Positions 7,362 through 13,250 of a stretch of 13,250 nucleotides of DNA are shown here, in pieces. The DNA is taken from contig JAFMJK010000039.1 in assembly GCA_017853515.1 (NCBI GenBank), forward strand, positions 1 to 13,250. Direction: 5' to 3'. How positions within the stretch are numbered: position 1 is the first letter of the stretch; each line of letters starts with the position of its first letter. The notes beneath the pieces were generated by a model. It was not told where the DNA came from. It saw only the letters and a program-made list of their open reading frames with translations, and searched no databases. This DNA is from Chthoniobacterales bacterium. Its GTDB lineage: Bacteria; Verrucomicrobiota; Verrucomicrobiia; Chthoniobacterales; JACTMZ01. Both the position numbers and the translations under genes were made by a program.

Positions 7362-8110
7362 GCCACGGGGTTCTCTCCCGCGACCACCGCGGCGCCGACC
7401 AAGCCCGCGGCGTTCTGGAGCTGGGCCGGAACGATCGGTGTTTTGACCATTGATTGGACCACGGGAATGAATTTGTCCGCTTTGCGGCTCACCCCGCCTC
7501 CGATGATGAAGAGGTCGGGGTTGATCAGTGTGTCCAGGCGAGCCACGACCTCGCCCACCTTTTCGCCCCACTCCTGCCATCCGAGGTCTTTCTCCTCGCG
7601 GATGCGGGCGGCGGCGCGGGATTCGGCGTCCTTGCCGCGGATTTCGATGTGGCCGAACTCGGTGTTGGGCAGGAGCTTGCCGTCGAGAAAAACCGCGCTG
7701 CCGATGCCGGTGCCGAGGGTCAGCAGGACAACGACGCCCTGCATGTTGCGGCCGGCCCCGAAACGCATCTCGGCGATGCCGGCGGCGTCGGCGTCGTTCA
7801 TGACGATGGTCGGGCGACCGACTTTGGCCGCGAAAAAGGTGGCCGCTTCGAAGCCCAGCCATTGCGGGTCCACGTTGGTCGCGGTGAGGACGCGTCCGGA
7901 TTTGACCACGCCGGGGAAGGTGATACCGACCGGTCCGGAGACGTCGGGGAATTTGCCGAGGGTTTCCCGTATGACCTCGGTGACGGCGTCGGGCGTGGAA
8001 GGCGCGGGGGTGGGGATGCGCGAGCGCTCGGCTCTGAGTTCGCCGGTGGCAGTGTCCACGGGCGCGCCTTTGATGCCCGACCCCCCGATGTCGATGCCGA
8101 GAAGAACCAT
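7358..8110 (-). CDS. ppgK: Polyphosphate glucokinase (ROK family)
   Basis: The product is 250 residues. It phosphorylates glucose to glucose 6-phosphate, using polyphosphate (and often ATP) as donor. The N-terminal phosphate loop reads GIDIGGSGIKG (residues 5-15). NDADAAG (about 105-111) holds the likely catalytic Asp106, and GTGIGSA and NTEFGHIE follow. As in actinobacterial PpgK, the cysteine zinc motif of many other ROK kinases is absent, and the spacing and length fit PpgK closely. The start is the ATG at 8110, directly before the phosphate loop; longer upstream extensions of this frame run antisense into the neighbouring gene. No Shine-Dalgarno sequence is visible before it. It is the first gene of a two-gene operon with aroB. 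The pairing is unusual in metabolic terms, though both feed on or from central sugar phosphates. Confidence 0.93.
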   Translation of the reverse strand: MVLLGIDIGGSGIKGAPVDTATGELRAERSRIPTPAPSTPDAVTEVIRETLGKFPDVSGPVGITFPGVVKSGRVLTATNVDPQWLGFEAATFFAAKVGRPTIVMNDADAAGIAEMRFGAGRNMQGVVVLLTLGTGIGSAVFLDGKLLPNTEFGHIEIRGKDAESRAAARIREEKDLGWQEWGEKVGEVVARLDTLINPDLFIIGGGVSRKADKFIPVVQSMVKTPIVPAQLQNAAGLVGAAVVAGENPVA

Positions 8111-8206
8111 GGGGGAGCATTGCACAACACGGGGAATTTTCCCGCAAGGGCGAAACAGCGGTCTTTCCACTTGGCAAAGGAGCGGGTCAGGCCGGACTAT
8201 TTTGCC
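8111..8206. promoter_or_regulatory. Divergent promoter region between ppgK and the PHP gene
   Basis: These 96 bases separate two divergently transcribed operons, so promoters for both must lie here or inside the genes. On the minus strand, TTGCGG and TGCAAT are separated by 17 bases, and TGCAAT ends 8 bases before the ppgK ATG. On the plus strand, TTGGCA (8171-8176) is followed after 18 bases by GACTAT (8195-8200), which ends 6 bases before the PHP ATG. Both are imperfect matches to a sigma-70 promoter and are offered only as candidates. Confidence 0.4.
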
Positions 8207-8935
8207 ATGCCCTTGCGGATCGATTTCCATGTCCACTCGTTTTTCTCCATGGACGGCGTGAGCAGTCCGGAGGACTTGATCGCCGCGGCGCGTGCGGCGG
8301 GGCTCAACGGCTTCGCCATCACGGACCACAACACGTGCGATGCGGTCGACTATATGCTCGGCAAGGGCCTGATGCGTGCGGACGGCAAGCCGGTCGACGG
8401 GTTTCTCGTGATCCCCGGCGTCGAGGTGACGACCGCCGACGGACATCTTCTCTGCCTCGGTTGCCGGCTGCCCCCGTCGCTCAAAGGAAAACCCTCGCTC
8501 GAAGTTTGCCGTCTGGCCCGCGAGGCGGGGGGCATTTGCGTGGCGCCGCATCCCTACGATCTGTTTCGCGCGGGGATCCGCGAGAGCGTGCTCGATACCC
8601 TGCCGCTCGACGGGCTCGAGGTCTTCAATGCCGCGACCACCCTCAAACGCCACAACCGCAAAGCGTATCAATATGCCGAGAAACGCGGTTTGCCCATGAC
8701 GGCGGGAAGCGATGCCCACCACGCGGCCGCGGTCGGCGTGGCCTGCACCATCCTCGACACGGACGATTTTTCCGTGGCCGGAGTGCTCGCCGCGTTGAAG
8801 AAAGGATCAGAGCTTGAGCAGCAATACCTGAGCACGCGCCAGACTATACGGAAAACTTGGAATAATTGGTTCCGTCTGCGCAGCAAGCCCCGCGGCGCGC
8901 GTGTCGCGCAGAAGGCCCGATCCGTATCTCCTTGA
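8207..8935 (+). CDS. PHP-domain metal-dependent phosphoesterase
   Basis: The product is 242 residues and consists almost entirely of one PHP domain. The metal-binding set is complete: HVH (His8, His10), Asp16, Asp40-His41 (ITDHN), Glu73 (GVEVTT), His80, His115 (PHPYD), and Asp169 and His171 (GSDAH). PHP proteins of this size hydrolyse phosphomonoesters or nucleotides; the substrate cannot be told from sequence. The last 30 or so residues form a basic tail outside the domain. The start is the ATG immediately before the conserved DFHVHS; the upstream continuation of the frame is only the antisense of ppgK. No ribosome binding site is close; AAAGGAG lies about 25 bases upstream, too far for normal use. 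It is the first gene of the operon that continues with the ATP-grasp fusion, whose start is within about 35 bases of this stop. Confidence 0.85.
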   Translation: MPLRIDFHVHSFFSMDGVSSPEDLIAAARAAGLNGFAITDHNTCDAVDYMLGKGLMRADGKPVDGFLVIPGVEVTTADGHLLCLGCRLPPSLKGKPSLEVCRLAREAGGICVAPHPYDLFRAGIRESVLDTLPLDGLEVFNAATTLKRHNRKAYQYAEKRGLPMTAGSDAHHAAAVGVACTILDTDDFSVAGVLAALKKGSELEQQYLSTRQTIRKTWNNWFRLRSKPRGARVAQKARSVSP

Positions 8936-8967
8936 CCCTGCCGGGCGCGGTGGAAACCGTCTCGGCG

Positions 8968-11487
8968 GTGAAAGCAAAAACCCGCAAGCGTCCGCTCTGG
9001 GACGAGGTGTTCGGCGCGGACGGTGCCCCGCGGGAAATTTACCGCCCGTTGCTCGACCGGGTGATGTCCATGCCGCGCGGCGAGATCCGCACGGTCATCG
9101 AGCGCCTCGAAACGGCCATGCGCGAGATGGGCGTGAATTTCGACCTCTCGCGCGGTCGACAGCCTTGGAGCCAGCGCCCGTGGTTTTGCGACGTGCTGCC
9201 GGAGCTTTTCGGTCACGCCGAGTGGTCGCAGATTGCCTCGGGCCTGCAGCAGCGCCTGCGCGCTTTCGAGTTGTTTCTGCAGGACATCCACGGGCCCAAG
9301 GAAATTTTGCGCAGCCGCGTCATCCCGTCACAACCGGTCCTCGGCAGTCCGTATTTCCAGCGCGCAGCCGTCGGTCTGCCTTTGTCCGGCGGGGCCTTTC
9401 TCCATCTGGCCGGCTTCGCCCTCGCGCGATTGCCCGACGGACGCATGGCGGTCGCGCACCATTACTTCAGCGATGCTTCCGGAATTTCCTACATGATGCA
9501 GAACCGCCGCGCGCTTTCCCGCGTTTTCGGCGAGGTGTTCCAGGACCACAATCCGCAGAGCATCGCGGATGTGCCGATCTTGATCCTCGAAGCTCTCTGC
9601 GCGCTGGCGCCCGCGGGAGCCGCGGATCCGGTGGTCGCTTTGCTCACGCCGGGTTCGGGAAATCCCGCCTACTCCGAGCACAGCTTTCTCGCGCGTCGCA
9701 TGGGAATTCCCCTGGTGCAGGGTGGCGACCTCCTTGTCCTCGACGACCGGCTTTACCTCAAAAGTGTTTCCGGTCTGGAGAAAATCGACGTGCTCTACAC
9801 GCGGGTGGCGGACGCGTGGCTTGATCCCTTGGTCTTTCGCGGAGATTCGCTCCTCGGCGTCCCCGGTCTGGTCCAATGCGTGCGCCGCGGCCATGTGGCC
9901 GTGGTCAATGCGATCGGCGCGCGCTTGGCCGACGACCGGGCCATACTCCCGTTCAGCGCCCGCATCATCCGCTTCTACCTCGGCGAAGCGGAAAAACTTC
10001 CCACCTTGCGCACCTGGTGGCTCGGTGATGTGGACCAACGCGACCACGTGCTCGATAACCTCGACGAATTCGATATCCGTCCGCTTTACGGCGAACAGAT
10101 CGTGCACTGCGCGGCTTCGTCCGCGACCGACGAAAAGAAGCTGCGCAAACTGCTCGCCTCCGACCCGCAGAATTACGTTGCGCAGCCGCGCGATGCCGGT
10201 GCCACCTCGGTCTGCCTCGACCGCCGCGGCGCGCTCGATGACAGGCGGCAGGACCACATTGTCTTCGCCTTGCGCGGCAGCGGGGGCGAATACGAGGTGT
10301 TTCCCGGCGCCCTCACGCGCATCTCGGCGCCGGACAGCGTCTTCACCGCGTCCGAATTGGGCGGCGGCGGGAAAGACACGTGGGTCCCGGCAGAATCCGC
10401 CGACCTCGTGCGCCCGCGCTCCGCGCTATTGCCCGACCACGCGGGCCCTTCCTCGCATGTGACCAGCCGCGTGGCCGATTCGTTTTACTGGCTCGGACGC
10501 TACCTCGAACGCGCCTACAGCCTCGCTTGCATGGTCGGTGTGGTGGAAAGCCTCGAGACCGAAGAACTGACCCGCGCCGAGCGTCAGCTTTACCGGCCGG
10601 TCTGGAACCGTATGCTTCCCCCGCTCGAGCAAACCGAATCGGGCCGCAAGCGCAGCATCACCACGGTGGCCGAGCGCTATCAGATCGTGCTCGATCCCTG
10701 CGAAGAGGGATCTTTGCTCAGCACCCTGCGGCGTGCTTGGTGGAACGCACGCCAGGTCGGCGAGTGCCTCAGCATCGAGGCTTCGGGCGCGCTCAATCAG
10801 CTCGAGGCGACGTTCAACCGCGCCCGCTTCAAGCCGTCCGGCGACAAAACCGTCCTTGCTCTGGCCACCCAGCGCCTGTGCGCCGAGACAACGGCTGCGG
10901 TCGCCGAATTTTTCGGGCTGGCCGATGCGACGATGTTGTCCGACCGCGGATGGAACTTCTGCCGCTTCGGCCAGCAGTTCGAGCGCGCGGCGGTCACCTG
11001 CAATGCGGGCGTCACCGTCTTCAAGTCTTTGGCCAAGCGGGCGGAAAAGACGCGCGGCGTCGGGGCCCATCCGGTGGAGATCGAGTTGTCCGCCTTTTTG
11101 CGCATGTTGGCCTCGCGCGACGCCTACCACCGCATCTACCAGATGCGCGCCGAGCCTGTGCCCGTGCTGCGCATGCTTTACGACAACGACGAGGTCCCGC
11201 GCTCGGTGCGCAAATGCCTCGTGGAATGCGCGCGATTCATCGGCGGCTCCGAATCGCCAAGCGGTGCGCGTGTTTCCGGTGCCATCACCGCCGTCACCCG
11301 GCTCATTGACGAAGCCGGTTGGGAAAAGTTCTTCCCCGCGCCGGCGCGTGAAGTCGCCGAAGGGCCCGGCCTCGATGCCGGACTGCTGGCGAAGCTGGCG
11401 ACGCTCCTCGAATCGATCAACGACCGCACCCACGAAATCCACGACGTGGTGACCGACGGCTTCATCAACCACCAGTTCGCCGCGTAA
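8968..11487 (+). CDS. Circularly permuted ATP-grasp / alpha-E fusion protein (predicted peptide ligase)
   Basis: The product is 839 residues from the chosen GTG at 8968. Residues about 10-475 form a circularly permuted ATP-grasp domain (formerly DUF404/407). Family motifs seen include GNPAYSEHSFLARRMGIP, VQGGDLLVLDDRLYLKS, WLDPLVFRGDSLLGVPGL, PGALTRIS and GGGGKDTWV. From about residue 497 (SRVADSFYWLGRYLERA) to the end is an alpha-helical alpha-E domain (formerly DUF403). The same fusion order occurs in mycobacterial Rv2567-type proteins. Such ligases are predicted to form amide bonds in an unidentified peptide-like product, acting with the transglutaminase-like partners encoded next. The start is uncertain: TTG at 8866 (overlapping the PHP gene), TTG at 8932, GTG at 8950 and GTG at 8968 are all in frame, and none has a strong ribosome binding site. 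The conserved region begins just after 8968 (WDEVFGADG), so this shortest start loses nothing recognisable. Confidence 0.9.
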   Translation: MKAKTRKRPLWDEVFGADGAPREIYRPLLDRVMSMPRGEIRTVIERLETAMREMGVNFDLSRGRQPWSQRPWFCDVLPELFGHAEWSQIASGLQQRLRAFELFLQDIHGPKEILRSRVIPSQPVLGSPYFQRAAVGLPLSGGAFLHLAGFALARLPDGRMAVAHHYFSDASGISYMMQNRRALSRVFGEVFQDHNPQSIADVPILILEALCALAPAGAADPVVALLTPGSGNPAYSEHSFLARRMGIPLVQGGDLLVLDDRLYLKSVSGLEKIDVLYTRVADAWLDPLVFRGDSLLGVPGLVQCVRRGHVAVVNAIGARLADDRAILPFSARIIRFYLGEAEKLPTLRTWWLGDVDQRDHVLDNLDEFDIRPLYGEQIVHCAASSATDEKKLRKLLASDPQNYVAQPRDAGATSVCLDRRGALDDRRQDHIVFALRGSGGEYEVFPGALTRISAPDSVFTASELGGGGKDTWVPAESADLVRPRSALLPDHAGPSSHVTSRVADSFYWLGRYLERAYSLACMVGVVESLETEELTRAERQLYRPVWNRMLPPLEQTESGRKRSITTVAERYQIVLDPCEEGSLLSTLRRAWWNARQVGECLSIEASGALNQLEATFNRARFKPSGDKTVLALATQRLCAETTAAVAEFFGLADATMLSDRGWNFCRFGQQFERAAVTCNAGVTVFKSLAKRAEKTRGVGAHPVEIELSAFLRMLASRDAYHRIYQMRAEPVPVLRMLYDNDEVPRSVRKCLVECARFIGGSESPSGARVSGAITAVTRLIDEAGWEKFFPAPAREVAEGPGLDAGLLAKLATLLESINDRTHEIHDVVTDGFINHQFAA

Positions 11488-11493
11488 AGCCCC

Positions 11494-12354
11494 ATGCGTT
11501 TCGATATCACGCACGTCACGGATTACCGCTACGAGCAACCGGCGAGCGAAGCCTACGCCGAGGCGCGGCTCACGCCACCGGAACGCCCGACGCAGCGCAC
11601 GCTCTCCCACCGCATCGAATTTTCTCCCGAGGCGCCTCTGACCGGTTACACCGACTACTTCGGCAACCCGGCCGTGTTTTATTCCGTAATCAAGCGGCAT
11701 CCGCGTCTCACCGTGACCAACCGCCTGTCGGTCGAAACATCGCCGCCCGTGCTGCCCGGGGACGCGCTCGATCTGACGGTCGGCGAGGCGCGCCAGATTT
11801 TTTCGTCCGTGGCGACCGAGGTGTTCGACCATCTGCGGGGCACCGCGGCCGCGCCGAACGGCGGCGAGGCGACCAAGTGGGGGCGCAAGCTGCTGCGCTC
11901 GGATCTTCCGCTCCGCGATGCCCTGGCCGCCCTCAACAAGGAAGTGCACCGCGATTTCAAATACACCAAGGGCAGCACCGATGTTTCCACCCCGTTGGCC
12001 GCGGTGTGGAAAACGCGCAGGGGGGTTTGCCAGGATTTCGCGCATGTCATGCTCAGCGTGCTGCGCACCTCCGGTCTGCCCGCGCGCTACGTTTGCGGCT
12101 ACATCGAGACAGATGCGCCCGAGGGATCGTGCCGTCTTGTCGGATCCGTGGCCACGCATGCGTGGGTCGAGGTGCTCGTTCCGGGAATGGAATGGGTCGC
12201 GCTCGACCCGACGAACAACCAGTGGTGCGGCGAGCGCCACGTCGCGGTATCCTTCGGTCGTGACTTCGCCGACGCCGCGCCCCTCCGCGGCACCTTCAAA
12301 GGGAGCGGAGGACAAACCATGTCGGTCAAGGTCACGATGAAACGCACTGCATGA
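11494..12354 (+). CDS. Transglutaminase-like cysteine protease family protein 1
   Basis: The product is 286 residues. The N-terminal half (about 1-90, beginning with ITHVTDYRYEQP) is the beta-rich bacterial transglutaminase N-terminal domain. The C-terminal half is the papain-like transglutaminase core with a complete triad: Cys179 in RRGVCQDFAH, His222 in ATHAWVEV and Asp238 in ALDPTNN. No signal peptide or membrane segment is seen, so it should be cytoplasmic. Bacterial members usually cleave or transfer amide bonds rather than cross-link proteins. It starts 6 bases after the ATP-grasp/alpha-E stop and overlaps the next gene by ATGA, so the three genes form one translationally linked unit. 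The likely role is processing or trimming what the ATP-grasp ligase makes; this is the published prediction for the neighbourhood, not something shown here. No ribosome binding site is visible. Confidence 0.92.
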   Translation: MRFDITHVTDYRYEQPASEAYAEARLTPPERPTQRTLSHRIEFSPEAPLTGYTDYFGNPAVFYSVIKRHPRLTVTNRLSVETSPPVLPGDALDLTVGEARQIFSSVATEVFDHLRGTAAAPNGGEATKWGRKLLRSDLPLRDALAALNKEVHRDFKYTKGSTDVSTPLAAVWKTRRGVCQDFAHVMLSVLRTSGLPARYVCGYIETDAPEGSCRLVGSVATHAWVEVLVPGMEWVALDPTNNQWCGERHVAVSFGRDFADAAPLRGTFKGSGGQTMSVKVTMKRTA

Positions 12355-13196
12355 AACTCTCGATCGGATACCGCGCCGAATACTGCTACGAGGGCAAAGT
12401 CAGCCTTTCGCCGCATGTCGTGAGGTTGTTCCCGCGCGACGCTATGCAGGCCGGCGTCCGTTCGTTCCGCTTCGCCACCAATCCGCACGGCTCGACGCAT
12501 TGGCGCCACGACCTCTTCGACAACGTCGTCGCGCAGTGTTTCTACCCGCGCGAGGAAAACCGCCTTGTTTTCGAGTTCGACGCGGAGATAGCCGTCGAGG
12601 AACGCAATCCTTTCGGCTTCCTGCTCGACAGCCGCGCGTTGCAGTGGCCGGTGGAATACGAGGGGCGCGAACGGGAATTTCTCGCCCCGTTCATGCGTGC
12701 GGCCCGAACCGAACTGCCCGCGGCCCTGCGTCCCATGTCCGGCGGCGAAACCGTCGGTGCGCTGGTCGGCATGAACCAATGGATCCACGCCAACATTGCC
12801 TACGAACGCCGTGACGAAGGCGATCCGCATCCGCCGGCCGAGACGCTGCGCCTGCGCCTCGGCGCCTGCCGCGACACGGCGGTTCTCCTCGCCGCCGCTT
12901 TGCGCGCCCAGGGCCTGGCCGCGCGTTTGGTCAGCGGTTACCTGTGGGAAAGCGTGAGCGATCCGGCCGAGCGGAAAGCCGAGGGAGCCCTGCATGCCTG
13001 GACCGAAGTTTTCTTGCCGGGCGCGGGCTGGGTGGGAATGGATCCGTCCAACGGTGTCTTGGCCGACCATCATTATCTCGCTGTCGCAGTCGGCATCGCG
13101 CCCGACGACATTGCGCCGGTGAAGGGCCTCTACTTCGGCGACCGCAAGGTGCCGCACAATCTGACGACAACGCTCGAGATCGTGAGGGGATGTTAG
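12351..13196 (+). CDS. Transglutaminase-like cysteine protease family protein 2
   Basis: The product is 281 residues. It has the same two-part layout as the preceding protein: an N-terminal beta domain (about 1-100, with LSPHVVRLFPRD) and a transglutaminase core with Cys173 (LGACRDTAVLL), His215 (LHAWTEVFLPG) and Asp231 (GMDPSNG). The triad is complete, but the surrounding sequence differs clearly from protein 1, so this is an old paralogue or a different subfamily rather than a recent duplicate. Its ATG overlaps the stop of the upstream gene as ATGA. No secretion signal is seen. It closes the operon; only a weak hairpin and the window end follow. The two enzymes may act on different bonds of the same product or form a heteromer. 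Which of these applies cannot be decided from sequence. Confidence 0.91.
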   Translation: MKLSIGYRAEYCYEGKVSLSPHVVRLFPRDAMQAGVRSFRFATNPHGSTHWRHDLFDNVVAQCFYPREENRLVFEFDAEIAVEERNPFGFLLDSRALQWPVEYEGREREFLAPFMRAARTELPAALRPMSGGETVGALVGMNQWIHANIAYERRDEGDPHPPAETLRLRLGACRDTAVLLAAALRAQGLAARLVSGYLWESVSDPAERKAEGALHAWTEVFLPGAGWVGMDPSNGVLADHHYLAVAVGIAPDDIAPVKGLYFGDRKVPHNLTTTLEIVRGC

Positions 13197-13211
13197 AATA
13201 ATACCAATCAC

Positions 13212-13231
13212 GAAAAGTTTTTCGACTTTTC
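13212..13231 (+). terminator. Weak AT-rich hairpin after the transglutaminase operon
   Basis: GAAAAGT (13212-13218) pairs exactly with ACTTTTC (13225-13231) around a 6-base loop, starting 15 bases after the last stop codon. The stem is AT-rich and no T run follows it, so termination would be weak. The remaining bases to 13250 show no gene. Confidence 0.35.
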
Positions 13232-13250
13232 ACACCCCTCGGTAGGGTCG

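Noticed and set aside
7362..8177. Upstream extension of the aroB frame as a long fusion
   Set aside because: The extension is out of frame with ppgK on the same strand and reads as Arg/His-rich nonsense; AroB homology begins at the GTG at 7361.
6432..8261. 609-codon open frame on the plus strand, antisense to aroB and ppgK
   Set aside because: The opposite strand encodes two clear enzymes with full motif sets; this frame shows no protein-like motifs and is explained by GC-rich codon bias.
8866..8967. Longer N-terminus of the ATP-grasp fusion from the TTG at 8866
   Set aside because: It would overlap the PHP gene by 70 bases with no conserved residues added; starts at 8932, 8950 or 8968 fit better.
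10426..12315. 629-codon open frame on the minus strand across the ATP-grasp and transglutaminase genes
   Set aside because: It is antisense to strongly supported genes, rich in Arg, Gly and Ala as expected of a shadow frame, and crosses two real gene boundaries.
1..13250. tRNA, rRNA or riboswitch
   Set aside because: No cloverleaf, rRNA-like or known riboswitch core was recognised by eye in the few non-coding gaps, which are mostly filled by the repeats described.

Overview
The window is a compact, GC-rich bacterial chromosomal segment with very short intergenic gaps. It most likely comes from a member of the Verrucomicrobiota. That assignment is an inference from three things: the style of the large extracellular GH13 protein (tandem Ig-like modules and a C-terminal module opening with a DxDxDG motif), the dispersed palindromic repeats of the TGTAGCGGCGGTC type, and the gene content. 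No rRNA or other phylogenetic marker is present to confirm it.

Layout. (1) Positions 2-4321 (+) hold the 3' part of a very large secreted alpha-amylase-family (GH13) protein whose start lies outside the window. It is followed 12 bases later by a small lipoprotein gene (4334-4951, +), probably in the same transcript. (2) A short palindromic repeat (4965-5035) separates this pair from the convergent hemW gene (5038-6174, -). A second, longer repeat-rich stretch (6143-6259) sits over and upstream of the hemW start. The two carry the same 13-base core in opposite orientation, so hemW is bracketed by an inverted repeat pair. (3) A minus-strand pair, ppgK (7358-8110) then aroB (6273-7361), shares a GTGA stop/start overlap. 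It encodes a polyphosphate glucokinase and 3-dehydroquinate synthase. (4) A 96-base divergent promoter region (8111-8206) leads on the plus strand into a four-gene run: a PHP-family phosphoesterase (8207-8935), a circularly permuted ATP-grasp/alpha-E fusion (about 8968-11487), and two transglutaminase-like proteins (11494-12354 and 12351-13196). A weak AT-rich hairpin follows at 13212-13231. No gap between genes exceeds 300 bases.

How the genes work together. The GH13 enzyme would cut alpha-glucans outside the cell, and PpgK would phosphorylate the resulting glucose using polyphosphate. HemW and AroB are housekeeping functions. The last operon is the most interesting part. ATP-grasp, alpha-E and transglutaminase-like proteins form a recurrent bacterial gene neighbourhood predicted to make and cleave or remodel peptide-like amide bonds. 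Its substrate is, to my knowledge, not established. Here the ligase and alpha-E parts are fused, two transglutaminases are present, and a PHP phosphoesterase is placed upstream. I did not find a wholly unknown system. This operon and the repeat bracket around hemW are the strongest candidates for follow-up.
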